NCBI RefSeq assembly: GCF_019916025.1
Contig: NZ_CP079737.1
Coordinates: 1,488,001-1,552,000 of the forward strand
DNA length: 64,000 nt
Source: Paraclostridium bifermentans
GTDB lineage: Bacteria; Bacillota; Clostridia; Peptostreptococcales; Peptostreptococcaceae
Reading direction: 5' to 3'
This document shows positions 36,452 to 49,478 of the stretch, piece by piece. The translations under genes were made by a program, and so were the position numbers. Positions within the stretch are counted from its first letter, which is position 1. Each line of letters begins with the position of its first letter. A model generated the notes under the pieces. That model was given only the letters and a program-made list of their open reading frames with translations. It was not told the DNA's origin and ran no database searches.

Positions 36452-37354
36452 ATGAAAAAAGTAAAAACGTTTTTAGTTATAACATTTATACTAACTTGGG
36501 TTATAGCTGTTGGTCTTATGATACAAGATGGATATAAAAATCCATATGCTATTGTAATTATAATGGGATGCATGTTTATGCCAGCTATAGGTGTTATGTT
36601 AACAACAATAATAACAAAAGGTAGTATTAAGGATGTGTGGGCTAAACCAAATTTAAAGGGGAATATAAAATATTATTTAATTGCATGGCTTTTACCATTT
36701 TTACTTATAATTTTGGGAATTGTAGTGTATTACTTAGTGTTCCCTGGAAACTTTGATGGAAGTATGAGTACAATGATAAATGCAACAAAAGAACAATTAT
36801 CTTCAGCTGGACAGTCAATACCAACTGATAATCAATTAAAAACAATGTTATTAACTCAAATTGTTACATCTATTTTCGTAGCACCTATAATAAACTTTAT
36901 ACCATGTTTAGGAGAAGAACTTGGTTGGAGAGGATATTTACTTCCAAACTTACTAGAAAAATTCACACCGCTAAAAGCAACTATTATAAGTGGAGTGATA
37001 TGGGGAATATGGCATGCTCCTATGATTGCTATGGGACATAACTATGGACTTGGGTATCCTACCGCACCTTGGGGTGGAATATTTGCGATGACAATATTTT
37101 GTATATTTTTAGGCTCAATTCTTTCTTATGTAACATTAAAAACTAAAAGTTGTATACCAGCGGTTATATCGCATGCTATGATAAATGGATTTGCTGGAAC
37201 AGGAGTTTTATTTATGAAAGGTAATATATCAAATCCATTTATAGGACCTATGCCAATGGGAATTTTAGGAGGAATAGGAATTATATTAGGTGGGTTAGTA
37301 TGTTATAAGATAATATCAAAAATGGATTCTAAAAACAAATTATATAATTATTAG
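36452..37354 (+). CDS. CPBP family intramembrane metalloprotease (Abi/CAAX)
   Basis: 300 residues, eight membrane helices. Motifs of the family: CLGEELGWRGYLLP (EExxxR, active-site glutamates), WGIWHAPMIAMGH (HxxxN-like) and AVISHAMINGF. Such proteins cleave prenylated or small membrane proteins, or serve in bacteriocin self-immunity; target unknown. RBS AAAGGAGG. Its promoter carries a palindrome, so it is probably regulated. It converges on the AraC gene with a shared terminator hairpin between them. Confidence 0.9.
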   Translation: MKKVKTFLVITFILTWVIAVGLMIQDGYKNPYAIVIIMGCMFMPAIGVMLTTIITKGSIKDVWAKPNLKGNIKYYLIAWLLPFLLIILGIVVYYLVFPGNFDGSMSTMINATKEQLSSAGQSIPTDNQLKTMLLTQIVTSIFVAPIINFIPCLGEELGWRGYLLPNLLEKFTPLKATIISGVIWGIWHAPMIAMGHNYGLGYPTAPWGGIFAMTIFCIFLGSILSYVTLKTKSCIPAVISHAMINGFAGTGVLFMKGNISNPFIGPMPMGILGGIGIILGGLVCYKIISKMDSKNKLYNY

Positions 37355-37366
37355 ATAAATGGTTTT

Positions 37367-37402
37367 AAAAGTAGTATATCAAATATTTGATATACTACTT
37401 TT
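37367..37402. terminator. Bidirectional terminator between convergent genes
   Basis: Near-perfect palindrome: AAAAGTAGTATATCAAA (37367-37383) and TTTGATATACTACTTTT (37386-37402), with T-rich sequence on the right and A-rich on the left, so it can serve both genes. Confidence 0.85.
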
Positions 37403-38223
37403 TATTTTACAAATAAACACCTATATTCAAGAGGTGTTAAATTAAGATTTCTTTTAAATGTTTTTGAAAAGTGTGACTGAGAAGAAAAACCAACTAAGTT
37501 GCTAATTTCACATACAGAGTAACTACTTTTTCTTAGTAAATCACATGCTTTTTTTAACTTATACTCAATTAGGTATTGTTGTGGAGTAGTCATCATATGC
37601 AATTTAAACATTTTATAAAAATGACTTCTATCAATATTTAAAAAATCAGATATGTCTGAAACAGAAATATTTTTATCAAAGTTATTATCAATAAATTCTA
37701 GGGACTTAGATATATAAGACTGAGATATAGATTTTTTTTGTAAAGATAAATTTGAATGTTCACTCATAAGTAATGATAGTATTTGATATAAGTATCCTAA
37801 TGCATTAAATAAACTGTTTGAATTACAGTTTAGGTACACTTTTTCAAATAATTTATCCAAACTATTATCTTTATCATATCTAAATATATAATTTTCATCT
37901 GAAAAACCACATAAACTAAAAAGTTCTTTTGCTTTAGAACCATTTACACCGATCCAACGATAAACCCAAGGATTTTCATCAGTAGGGTAGTAATTGTTGT
38001 CTGTATTAGGGGGTATAAAAAATCCATCTCCAGCCTTTAAATGATGAACTTTATCTTTTATAAAAAATAAACCTTCACCTTCAATTATGTAATGTATTAA
38101 ATAGTAATCTATATGTTCATATTGATAGGGATCTCTAGGCTCGCAATGCTCAAATCCACATTCGAATATGTATAATTCTGAGCTTGGTTTTAAATCTGTT
38201 GAAAAAATTCCTATTTTATTCAT
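37402..38223 (-). CDS. AraC family regulator of lactose/galactose genes
   Basis: 273 residues. N-terminal cupin-like sugar-sensing domain (about 20-150) with HYIIEGEGLFFI and GDGFFIPPNTDN, and a C-terminal pair of helix-turn-helix motifs: SVSDISDFLNIDRSHFYKMFK (about 190-212) and VCEISNLVGFSSQSHFSKTFKR. RBS AAGAAAGGA precedes ATG. It is divergent from lacZ, with a 215-base intergenic region holding a promoter and two CcpA-like sites, so it most likely activates lacZ when sugar binds. Inference from position. Confidence 0.9.
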   Translation of the reverse strand: MNKIGIFSTDLKPSSELYIFECGFEHCEPRDPYQYEHIDYYLIHYIIEGEGLFFIKDKVHHLKAGDGFFIPPNTDNNYYPTDENPWVYRWIGVNGSKAKELFSLCGFSDENYIFRYDKDNSLDKLFEKVYLNCNSNSLFNALGYLYQILSLLMSEHSNLSLQKKSISQSYISKSLEFIDNNFDKNISVSDISDFLNIDRSHFYKMFKLHMMTTPQQYLIEYKLKKACDLLRKSSYSVCEISNLVGFSSQSHFSKTFKRNLNLTPLEYRCLFVK

Positions 38224-38236
38224 AAATGGTCCTTTC

Positions 38237-38385
38237 TTAAAAATGTTTTCCTAATATGAATTTAAATTAAATTTATACAAGTGTCAATTTAAAATGCAAC
38301 AATAATACAAATTATAGCAACATTATAACATTGAGACAAAATTCAAAAGTGTATATTATAAGATTAAACAGGAAAATGATTTCTT
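38237..38385 (+). promoter_or_regulatory. araC-lacZ intergenic control region with two CcpA-like sites
   Basis: A promoter for lacZ: TTGAGA (38331-38336), 17 bases, TATTAT (38354-38359). AGGAAAATGATTTCTT (38370-38385) fits the clostridial cre motif RRGAAAANGTTTTCWW at 15 of 16 positions and lies just after the expected transcription start, where CcpA can block. A second, on the opposite strand at 38237-38252, fits at 14 of 16 and lies close to the start of the AraC gene. An activator site upstream is likely but not identified. Confidence 0.65.
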
Positions 38386-38414
38386 AAAGCGTAACTACGG
38401 GGATAAGTAAATGA

Positions 38415-41486
<3,072 letters not shown>

Positions 41487-41498
41487 GTTTAATATAAA

Positions 41499-41568
41499 AT
41501 ATAGTTAATCACTAAGTATATAGAATATATATATAATAGAAACTTAGTGATTTAACTATATTTTTTTA
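41499..41568 (+). terminator. Terminator of lacZ
   Basis: ATAGTTAATCACTAAGT pairs with ACTTAGTGATTTAACTAT across a 20-base loop with one bulge, then seven T. Confidence 0.85.
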
Positions 41569-41650
41569 TAATTAACCAAAGTATATAGTACATGATTTTA
41601 CTGACGCCCGAAGTAAGTGGGGACTACATTTAAAATAGGGGAGGTTTAAA

Positions 41651-42817
41651 ATGAAGGAAAAAATAGTGGATTTATTTAAAAATATTTTTGGATATAGAGA
41701 AAATATAAGAGTGTTTTTTTCTCCAGGAAGAGTAAATTTAATAGGAGAGCATACTGATTATAACGGGGGAAATGTTTTTCCTTGTGCATTGAGCTTTGGA
41801 ACTTATGGAGCAATATCTTTAAGAAATGATAAAGTTATAAATATGTATTCTAAGAATTTCGATAAATTAGGTGTGATAAAGTTTGATATAGATGAATTAA
41901 AAAATGAAGACAAAGATGATTGGGCAAACTATCCTAAAGGAGTTTTATACACATTAAAAAAATATGGGTATGAAATAAATTATGGTTTTGACATGGTAGT
42001 ATACGGAAATATTCCAAATGGAGCCGGGTTATCATCATCAGCATCTATAGAATTATTGATGGGGGTAATGATTAATGATGTACTAGATTTAGGAATAGCT
42101 AGAATTGACCTAGTTAAATTTTGTCAACAAGCTGAAAATAAGTTTATAGGAGTAAACTGTGGAATAATGGATCAGTTTGCTATAGGTATGGGAAAATCCG
42201 ATAATGCAATTTTATTAGATTGCAATAGCTTAGATTATAAATATTCAAAGTTAGAATTAAATGATAAGGTAATCGTAATAGGAAACACAAACAAAAGAAG
42301 AGGACTTGCAGATTCAAAATATAATAAACGAAGAAATGAATGTGAACAAGCATTGAAAGAATTAAAAACAAAGCTTAATATAAATTACTTAGGAGATCTT
42401 AGTGAAGAAGAATTCGAAGATAATAAACACTTAATAAGTAGTGATGTTAATAGAAGGAGAGCAAAGCACGCAGTTTATGAAAATCAAAGGACATTAAAGG
42501 CTGTAGAAGCATTAAAAAATGATGATATACACACATTTGGAAAACTTATGGTAGAATCACACAATTCACTTAAAAATGATTATGAAGTAACAGGAAAAGA
42601 ATTAGATACTTTAGTTGAACTTGCATTAGAACATGAAGCAACTATAGGATCAAGGATGACAGGTGCAGGGTTTGGGGGATGCACTGTATCCATTGTAAAA
42701 AAAGAACTGAAAGATTGTTTTATAAGTGAAGTTTCAAGACAATACAAAGAAATAATAGGATATGAAGCTGATTTTTATGAAGCAGAAATAGGAAATGGGA
42801 CTAAAGAACTGTTATAG
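41651..42817 (+). CDS. galK: Galactokinase
   Basis: 388 residues. GHMP kinase motifs: GRVNLIGEHTDYNGG (substrate binding, near residue 28), GNIPNGAGLSSSASIE (ATP loop, near 122) and GSRMTGAGFGGCTVS (near 337). Phosphorylates galactose to galactose-1-phosphate. RBS GGGGAGG. galT begins nine bases after the stop and galM overlaps it, forming galK-galT-galM. The 160-base leader after the lacZ terminator holds no recognised regulator site; transcription may also come through from lacZ. Confidence 0.95.
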   Translation: MKEKIVDLFKNIFGYRENIRVFFSPGRVNLIGEHTDYNGGNVFPCALSFGTYGAISLRNDKVINMYSKNFDKLGVIKFDIDELKNEDKDDWANYPKGVLYTLKKYGYEINYGFDMVVYGNIPNGAGLSSSASIELLMGVMINDVLDLGIARIDLVKFCQQAENKFIGVNCGIMDQFAIGMGKSDNAILLDCNSLDYKYSKLELNDKVIVIGNTNKRRGLADSKYNKRRNECEQALKELKTKLNINYLGDLSEEEFEDNKHLISSDVNRRRAKHAVYENQRTLKAVEALKNDDIHTFGKLMVESHNSLKNDYEVTGKELDTLVELALEHEATIGSRMTGAGFGGCTVSIVKKELKDCFISEVSRQYKEIIGYEADFYEAEIGNGTKELL

Positions 42818-42826
42818 GGAGGCATT

Positions 42827-44356
42827 ATGAGTATATACATTGAATTTGAAAGACTTATAAATTATGGATTGAAAAACAATCTTTTTGAAAAAGAAGATAT
42901 GTGCTATATAAGAAACTCTCTTATAGAATTATTTGAACTAGATGAGTATGTTTTAGTAGATGATATAACTGATACAAATAATTTAGAAGATATAATTAAT
43001 AACTTATTAAATTATGCTTATGAGATAGGGCTATTAGAATCTAATACATCAGTATATAGAGATTTATTAGATACAAAAATAATGAGTTTACTTATACCAA
43101 GACCATCTGAAGTTATACGAGAATTTAATAGTAGGTATATAGAGGATAAGGTAAGTGCTACAAATTATTTATACAATTTAAGTAAAGCTTGTGACTATGT
43201 TAGGACTAATAGGGTTAAAGAAAATATAACTTGGAAAACAAACACTGAGTATGGAGATATCGATATAACTATAAATTTATCTAAACCTGAAAAAGATCCT
43301 AAAGCAATCGCTCAAGCTAAGTTATTGAAGGAATCTTCTTATCCAATGTGCATGTTATGTAAAGAAAATGTAGGATATAAAGGCAGATTAAATCACCCTG
43401 CAAGACAAAACTTAAGGATTGTACCTATAAATCTATGCAATAAAAAATATTATTTACAGTACTCACCGTACTCATATTACAATGAACACTGCATAATTTT
43501 TTCAGACAAACATGAAGCTATGAAAATAAATAAAAGTACTTTTGACAAAAATTTAGATTTTGTAGACCAATTTCCTCATTATTTTATAGGTTCTAATGCA
43601 GATTTACCGATTGTAGGAGGATCGATATTAAGTCATGATCATTATCAAGGAGGACAACACAACTTTGCTATGGACAATGCTAAAGTTATGAGTGAGTTTT
43701 TTATAGATGGATATGAGAGTGTTAAAGTATCGATTATAAAATGGCCGTTATCTGTACTTAGACTTTGCTCTGATGATAAATATAAAATAAGTGAACTGGC
43801 AAACTACATACTAAATCATTGGAAAACTTATTCTGATGAATATGTTGATATATATTCTCACACAGGCATGACTTGTCACAATACAATAACGCCTATTACT
43901 AGAAAAAAAGATGATTCATACGAAATAGATTTAGTTTTAAGAAATAATAAAACAAGTGAGCGTTATCCAGATGGTATATTTCATCCCCATAAAGAATTAC
44001 ATAACATAAAAAAAGAAAATATAGGTCTTATAGAAGTTTTAGGATTAGCTGTGCTCCCAGCTAGATTAAAAGAGGAGCTAAAAATAATAAAAGACTGTTT
44101 GTTAAATGAAAAAGATGAAAAGTTTATTATTGAAAAGGTTCCTATTCATCTAAATTGGATTAAGTATTTAAAATCTAAATACTCTATATTTAAAGAAAGC
44201 AATATAGACCAACTTTTAAAGGATGAAGTAGGGATAGTTTTTAAACGAGTATTAGAAGATTGTGGAGTATTTAAATATAATAAAGCAGGAGAAGAAGCTA
44301 GAGGGAGATATATAGAAAGTTTAAAAAAATATATAGGAGTAAAAAATGAAATATAG
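42827..44356 (+). CDS. galT: Galactose-1-phosphate uridylyltransferase, class II
   Basis: 509 residues. Sequence and length match the class II GalT of lactic bacteria and clostridia, not the class I enzyme of enterobacteria. Visible: PMCMLCKENVGYKGRLNHPARQNL, SHDHYQGGQHNFAM with the histidine triad-like region (about 260-285), and FHPHKELHNIKKENIGLIE. Exchanges UMP between UDP-glucose and galactose-1-phosphate in the Leloir pathway. RBS AGGGAGG. Overlaps galM by 11 bases. Confidence 0.93.
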   Translation: MSIYIEFERLINYGLKNNLFEKEDMCYIRNSLIELFELDEYVLVDDITDTNNLEDIINNLLNYAYEIGLLESNTSVYRDLLDTKIMSLLIPRPSEVIREFNSRYIEDKVSATNYLYNLSKACDYVRTNRVKENITWKTNTEYGDIDITINLSKPEKDPKAIAQAKLLKESSYPMCMLCKENVGYKGRLNHPARQNLRIVPINLCNKKYYLQYSPYSYYNEHCIIFSDKHEAMKINKSTFDKNLDFVDQFPHYFIGSNADLPIVGGSILSHDHYQGGQHNFAMDNAKVMSEFFIDGYESVKVSIIKWPLSVLRLCSDDKYKISELANYILNHWKTYSDEYVDIYSHTGMTCHNTITPITRKKDDSYEIDLVLRNNKTSERYPDGIFHPHKELHNIKKENIGLIEVLGLAVLPARLKEELKIIKDCLLNEKDEKFIIEKVPIHLNWIKYLKSKYSIFKESNIDQLLKDEVGIVFKRVLEDCGVFKYNKAGEEARGRYIESLKKYIGVKNEI

Positions 44357-45389
44357 TAAAAAAGTTGTAGGTAAAATAAATGATAAAGATATAATAGCTC
44401 ATAATGTTTTATATGAAAATGGGTTTGAGTTTGAAATATTAAATTTAGGAGGAATAATAACTAAGATTATAACTCCTGATAAAGATAACAATTTCGAAAA
44501 TATTGTAGTTGGATATAACAGTATAGATAGTTATAAGCTAAACCCTTCATATATGGGGGCTATAATAGGTAGGACTTCAGGGCGAATAAGTGAAGCAATA
44601 ATTAAAGTTGAAAACAAAAAGTATAACCTATTTAAAAACTATGGTGAAAACCAAGGGCATGGAGGAAAGTGTGGGTTTGATAAAAAAATTTATGAAGTAG
44701 ACAGTATAAAAGAGGGAAATAGTATAACTTTAAACTTAAAAGCTTTTAGTAAAGATATGGAGGAGAACTATCCAGGAAACTTAGATATTAAGGTTAGTTT
44801 CAATATACGTGAAAATTTTAATATAAAACAAACCTATAAAGCAGATACAGATAAGACAACTTTAGTTAACATGACAAATCACACTTATTTTAATCTAAGT
44901 GGTAATTTAAAAGAACCTATAACTAAACAATATATGGAAGTAGATAGTACTTACATACTAGAACTAGATAAAAATTGTACTCCAACAGGTAAGTATATAA
45001 ATGTAGATAAAACTCCTTTTGATTTTAGAGTTTTAAAGTGTATAGGTGAAGATATTGATGATAAAAAGGATGTACAGATAAAAATAGGTTGTGGTTATGA
45101 CCATATATTTATGTTAAATAAAGGGAATATACACTTAGAAGATAAAAAGTCTAAAAGAGCTATGGATATAATTACAAACCAAGAGTGCGTGGTTATATAT
45201 AGTATGAACTTTACTGATGAATTAGCCTTATATAATAATAAGATAATGCAAAGAAGATATGGAATATGCTTTGAAACGCAGTCTCCTCCAATAGGACATA
45301 ATATGTGCTTTTTAGAAAATTCAATTTTAAGTAAAGGAAGCGCATACAATCAAGTTACAGAGTATAAATTCTACACTATTGATGATTAA
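44346..45389 (+). CDS. galM: Aldose 1-epimerase (galactose mutarotase)
   Basis: 347 residues. Family features: NHTYFNLSG (about 178-187), catalytic His and Glu in the usual places, GYDHIFML and CFETQSPP near the end. Converts beta- to alpha-galactose for GalK. Begins inside galT, so translation is coupled. UDP-glucose 4-epimerase, the last step of the pathway, is not in this window. Confidence 0.92.
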   Translation: MKYSKKVVGKINDKDIIAHNVLYENGFEFEILNLGGIITKIITPDKDNNFENIVVGYNSIDSYKLNPSYMGAIIGRTSGRISEAIIKVENKKYNLFKNYGENQGHGGKCGFDKKIYEVDSIKEGNSITLNLKAFSKDMEENYPGNLDIKVSFNIRENFNIKQTYKADTDKTTLVNMTNHTYFNLSGNLKEPITKQYMEVDSTYILELDKNCTPTGKYINVDKTPFDFRVLKCIGEDIDDKKDVQIKIGCGYDHIFMLNKGNIHLEDKKSKRAMDIITNQECVVIYSMNFTDELALYNNKIMQRRYGICFETQSPPIGHNMCFLENSILSKGSAYNQVTEYKFYTIDD

Positions 45390-45432
45390 ACAGTGTATCA
45401 TAAAAAAATATAAAAAATATAAAATGATTAAA

Positions 45433-45480
45433 TGTCTATTATAAGTGCTGAAAATGCTACAGTAATAGACAGTTTTTTTG
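45433..45480 (+). terminator. Terminator of the gal operon
   Basis: TGTCTATTA (45433-45441) pairs with TAATAGACA (45463-45471), with inner GTGC/GCTAC pairing, then seven T. Confidence 0.88.
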
Positions 45481-45492
45481 CTTATTTAATTC

Positions 45493-45586
45493 GTGAAAAC
45501 ATTTTCAAAATGATATACAAATAAAAATATGTTGCATTAATTGAATATAGTATGGTATATTAATAAAAAAGGATAACCGGTAACCC
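45493..45586 (+). promoter_or_regulatory. Control region of the rbs operon: cre, promoter, RbsR operator
   Basis: GTGAAAACATTTTCAA (45493-45508) matches the clostridial cre motif at 14 of 16 positions. A candidate promoter is TTGCAT (45532-45537), 18 bases, TATATT (45556-45561). GGATAACCGGTAACCC (45571-45586) is an imperfect palindrome with the CCGG centre typical of LacI-family operators, just downstream of the start point, fitting repression by the first gene of the operon. Confidence 0.6.
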
Positions 45587-45628
45587 TAAAAATAGTACAC
45601 TATACTAAAGTTTTGGGAGGGGATTTAT

Positions 45629-46633
45629 ATGGTAACAATTAAGGATATAGCAGAGTTAGCAGGGGTATCAAAAACTACAGTATCAAAAGTATTAAATAAT
45701 AAAGATGAAAAAATAAGTGATACTACAAGAAGAAAAATTTTAGATATAGTAAAAGAAAAAAACTATAGACCAAATAAAATGGCTCAAAGTTTAGTAACAA
45801 AAAAAACTAAAACTATAGGAATTATTATTCCAGATATAAGAAACCCATTTTTTACAGATATAGTTAGGGGTGCAGAAGATAAGGCTGTTAAAGAAGGATA
45901 TAATATTATACTTTGTAATACAGATGAAAATATAGATAAAGAAATAAAAGCATTTAATACATTAGCAGATAAAATGGTAGACGGAATTATATTTGCGCCA
46001 TCTTCTAAGATAGACTTAAACTCAAATGAATATAACTTATCAACAAAACCAATTGTTTTAGTAGATAAAAAATTAGATATTAAAAACTTAAAGGGTATAG
46101 TGAGTTTAGACAATGAAGAAGGAACTTATTTAGAAATAAATCACCTAGTAGAAAAAAATCATAAAAAAATACTTTATTTAAGTGGACCTTTAAAAAACGA
46201 AATAGCAAGAGATAGATTAAAAGGTTATAAAAAAGCTTTAAAAGAAGCTAACATTGAATATGATGAAAAATTAGTATTACAAGGTGAATATTCTTTAGAT
46301 TGGGGATATGAAATAATCCAAAGTTTAAAAGATATAAACTTTACCGCTATATGTGCAGCTAATGATTTAATAGCAATAGGAGCTATCAAAGCTTTAAAAG
46401 AAAGAAATATACATATACCAAAAGACATAAGCGTGGTTGGATTTGATGATATTCAAACTTCAAGTATAATTGAACCGCAACTTACAACTATAAATCAGAA
46501 TTCATACGATATGGGATATGAATCAGCTAATATATTAATAAAAAATTTAGAAAAAAAAGAAATTAATGATATAGAAAAAATGATTTTTAAGCCAGAACTT
46601 ATAATAAGAAGTTCTACATCTCAAAAACTTTAG
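45629..46633 (+). CDS. rbsR: LacI-family ribose operon repressor
   Basis: 334 residues. N-terminal helix-turn-helix and hinge: TIKDIAELAGVSKTTVSKVLN and PNKMAQSLVTKKT. The periplasmic-binding-like effector domain follows from about residue 60 (IGIIIPDIRNPFF, GFDDIQTSSIIEPQLTTI). First gene of the rbs operon, 12 bases before rbsK; operator candidate at 45571. RBS GGGAGGGG. Represses rbs genes without ribose, by analogy with B. subtilis. Confidence 0.93.
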   Translation: MVTIKDIAELAGVSKTTVSKVLNNKDEKISDTTRRKILDIVKEKNYRPNKMAQSLVTKKTKTIGIIIPDIRNPFFTDIVRGAEDKAVKEGYNIILCNTDENIDKEIKAFNTLADKMVDGIIFAPSSKIDLNSNEYNLSTKPIVLVDKKLDIKNLKGIVSLDNEEGTYLEINHLVEKNHKKILYLSGPLKNEIARDRLKGYKKALKEANIEYDEKLVLQGEYSLDWGYEIIQSLKDINFTAICAANDLIAIGAIKALKERNIHIPKDISVVGFDDIQTSSIIEPQLTTINQNSYDMGYESANILIKNLEKKEINDIEKMIFKPELIIRSSTSQKL

Positions 46634-46645
46634 AGGAGGACGATT

Positions 46646-47554
46646 ATGAAAAAAATATGTGTAATAGGTAGCTTAAACATGGACTTAGTAGTGAATGTTG
46701 ATAACATGCCTAAAAAAGGACAAACATTAATAGGAAGCGACTTTAAGGAAGTGCCAGGTGGAAAAGGTGCAAATCAAGCTGTAGCAATGGCAAGACTTGG
46801 TGGAGATGTAACTATGATTGGTAAAGTTGGGACAGATAGCTTTGGACAAACTTTAATAGATGCATTAAAAAATGATAATGTAAATACAACTTACGTACAT
46901 AAAGAAGATGGTCCTACTGGAGTTGCGATGATAACTGTTGATAAAAACGCAGAAAATTCAATAGTAGTAGCACCAGGAGCAAACTTTAAAGTAAAAGAAA
47001 ATGATATAGATAAGAATATTGATGCAATAAAAAATAGTGATATAGTAGTAGTTCAACTTGAAACACCACTTGAAACTATAAAATATGCACTAAAATCAGC
47101 TAAAAAGTTAGGAAAATATACAATTCTAAATCCAGCGCCTGCTGTTAAATTAGAAGACTCAATAATCGAGAATGTAGATTTACTTACACCTAATGAAACA
47201 GAGTTAGAGATATTAAGTGGAGTAAGCATAAATTGTGAAGATGATATATTAAAAGCAGCTCAAACTATGATTGAAAAAGGTGTTAAAGAATTAATCGTAA
47301 CATTAGGATCTAAAGGAAGTTTATATATAAATAAAGAAACATCTATGTTTAAAAAATCATATAAAGTAGATGCAGTAGATACTACAGCAGCGGGAGATAG
47401 TTATACTGGAGCTTTATCTGTAGCTTTCTCAAAAGGAGAAAATATAGAGGTTGCTATGGATTTTGCATCAAGAGTGGGAGCTTTATGTGTTACTAAAGAA
47501 GGTGCACAAAGTTCATTACCAACTCTAGAAGAAGTTGAAAGATTTAGGGGGTAA
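46646..47554 (+). CDS. rbsK: Ribokinase
   Basis: 302 residues, PfkB family. Signatures GGKGANQAVAMARLGGD (about 38-54) and DTTAAGDSYTGALS (about 248-261, with catalytic Asp in the last motif). MDLVV and GVAMITVD strands as in other ribokinases. Phosphorylates ribose at C5. RBS GAGGAGGA; rbsD start follows with 4 bases between. Confidence 0.95.
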   Translation: MKKICVIGSLNMDLVVNVDNMPKKGQTLIGSDFKEVPGGKGANQAVAMARLGGDVTMIGKVGTDSFGQTLIDALKNDNVNTTYVHKEDGPTGVAMITVDKNAENSIVVAPGANFKVKENDIDKNIDAIKNSDIVVVQLETPLETIKYALKSAKKLGKYTILNPAPAVKLEDSIIENVDLLTPNETELEILSGVSINCEDDILKAAQTMIEKGVKELIVTLGSKGSLYINKETSMFKKSYKVDAVDTTAAGDSYTGALSVAFSKGENIEVAMDFASRVGALCVTKEGAQSSLPTLEEVERFRG

Positions 47555-47558
47555 GGTC

Positions 47559-47954
47559 ATGAAAAAAGGTAAATTATTAAATAGTGAGATTTCATCTGTG
47601 ATATCTCAAATGGGACATACAGACAGTTTAACTATAGGAGATTGTGGTCTTCCTATACCAAAAGATATAAAAAGAATAGACTTAGCTCTTAAATATGGAG
47701 TTCCAAGTTTTTTAGATACATTAGACACAGTACTTGAAGAATTATGTGTAGAAGAAATAATAATAGCTGAAGAAATAAAAGAAGTAGCAGAACAAATGTA
47801 TAAAGAAATATTAAATAGATTTGAAAATGTAAAAGTTACAATGGTAAAACATGAAGAGTTTAAAGTTATGACAAAGGATTCTCATGCTGTAATAAGAACT
47901 GGAGAATGTACTCCATACTCAAATATAATATTAAAATCAGGCGTTGTATTTTAG
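47559..47954 (+). CDS. rbsD: D-ribose pyranase
   Basis: About 131 residues from the ATG at 47559, with GGGGGTAAGG just ahead (in rbsK's end); an in-frame ATG at 47535 is inside rbsK. Conserved QMGHTDSLTIGDCGLPIP holds the catalytic His, and HAVIRTGECTPYSNIILKSGVVF closes the protein. Interconverts pyranose and furanose forms of ribose for the kinase. Confidence 0.94.
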   Translation: MKKGKLLNSEISSVISQMGHTDSLTIGDCGLPIPKDIKRIDLALKYGVPSFLDTLDTVLEELCVEEIIIAEEIKEVAEQMYKEILNRFENVKVTMVKHEEFKVMTKDSHAVIRTGECTPYSNIILKSGVVF

Positions 47955-47985
47955 AAAAATTTTGTAAATCGAAAGGAGCACCTAT

Positions 47986-49476
47986 ATGAACAATCCAATT
48001 TTGCAGATGAAAAATATAGTTAAAGAGTTCCCTGGAGTTAAAGCACTAGATGGAGTTAACTTAGAACTTTATCCAGGTAAAGTAATGGCTTTAATGGGGG
48101 AAAATGGTGCAGGTAAATCAACACTTATGAAGGTCTTAAGTGGTGTTTACAAAAAAGATGGTGGACAAATATTCTACAATGGAAACTTAGAGGATATAAA
48201 AGGACCAAAAGATGCACAAGAAAAAGGTATAGCAATAATACATCAAGAGTTAAATTTAATACAAGATTTAACTATAGGTGAAAATATATTTTTAGGAAGA
48301 GAACCTAAAAAAGGATTTAAAATAGACTTTAAAAAGCTGTATGCAGAATCAGATAAATATTTAAATAAACTAAATATAAAAACTAGTTCAAAAGAATTAG
48401 TTGGTAATTTAAGTTTAGGACAACAACAAATGGTAGAAATAGCTAAAGCTTTATCTTTAGATGCAAAAATAATTATAATGGATGAACCAACAGATGCTCT
48501 TACGGATAAAGAAACAGAAAGCCTGTTTAAAGTAATAGAAGATTTAAAGAACGAAGGAAAAGCAATAGTATATATATCTCATAGATTGAAAGAAATATTT
48601 GAAATATGTGATTACATAACAGTTCTAAGAGACGGTAAATATGTAGGTAGTGAAGAAATCTGCAATTTAGACGAAGACAAAATGATAGAAATGATGGTTG
48701 GAAGAAAACTTACAGATCAATTTCCAAGACATGAAATTGAAAAAGGAAATATTGTATTAGATGTGAAAAATCTTTCAAATAGATATGTAGACAATGTATC
48801 TTTTAATGTTAGAAGTGGAGAGATTATAGGGATTGCAGGTCTTATGGGAGCGGGAAGAACAGAACTTGCAAAAACTATATATGGACACATAAGAAAAGAA
48901 AGCGGACAAGTTATTGTAAATGGTAAAGAGGTAACTAATAAGTCGGCAAAAGATGGATTAAAAAATAAAATAGCATATGTATCTGAGGATAGAAAAGGAG
49001 ATGGTTTAATTCTATCGCTATCTGTTAGAGAAAATATGACAATATCATCATTAAATAGTTTATCTAGCATGTTTAGATTAAATAAAACTAAAGAAAATGA
49101 ACAAGTAAAAGACTATATAAAAAAAATGAATATAAAAACTCCAACTGAAGAACAAATAATTAAAAACTTAAGTGGAGGAAATCAACAAAAGGTTGCAATA
49201 GCTAAGGCTCTAATGACAGACCCTGATGTACTTATACTTGATGAACCAACTCGTGGAGTTGACGTTGGTGCAAAAAAAGAAATATATGATCTTATAAATA
49301 AATTTAAAAGTCAAGGGAAAGCAGTAATAATGATATCTTCTGAAATGCCAGAAATACTTGGGCTAAGTGATAGAATATTAGTTTTAAGTCAAGGTAGATT
49401 AACTGGAGAGCTAGATATTAAAGATGCAACTCAAGAAAGTATATTAAAATATGCAGTTACAGTGAAGGAGGCTTAA
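47986..49476 (+). CDS. rbsA: Ribose ABC transporter, ATP-binding subunit
   Basis: 496 residues with two ABC domains. First: [12 protein letters not shown], signature [28 protein letters not shown]. Second: [12 protein letters not shown] (degenerate Walker A, normal for RbsA), [31 protein letters not shown]. Energises ribose uptake with RbsC and RbsB. RBS AAAGGAG. Stop codon to rbsC start is two bases. Confidence 0.95.
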   Translation: MNNPILQMKNIVKEFPGVKALDGVNLELYPGKVMALMGENGAGKSTLMKVLSGVYKKDGGQIFYNGNLEDIKGPKDAQEKGIAIIHQELNLIQDLTIGENIFLGREPKKGFKIDFKKLYAESDKYLNKLNIKTSSKELVGNLSLGQQQMVEIAKALSLDAKIIIMDEPTDALTDKETESLFKVIEDLKNEGKAIVYISHRLKEIFEICDYITVLRDGKYVGSEEICNLDEDKMIEMMVGRKLTDQFPRHEIEKGNIVLDVKNLSNRYVDNVSFNVRSGEIIGIAGLMGAGRTELAKTIYGHIRKESGQVIVNGKEVTNKSAKDGLKNKIAYVSEDRKGDGLILSLSVRENMTISSLNSLSSMFRLNKTKENEQVKDYIKKMNIKTPTEEQIIKNLSGGNQQKVAIAKALMTDPDVLILDEPTRGVDVGAKKEIYDLINKFKSQGKAVIMISSEMPEILGLSDRILVLSQGRLTGELDIKDATQESILKYAVTVKEA

Positions 49477-49478
49477 TT

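Noticed and set aside
41600-41645. GC-richer leader before galK as a riboswitch
   Set aside because: GACGCCC...GGGGAC can form only a short stem and I recognise no aptamer core.
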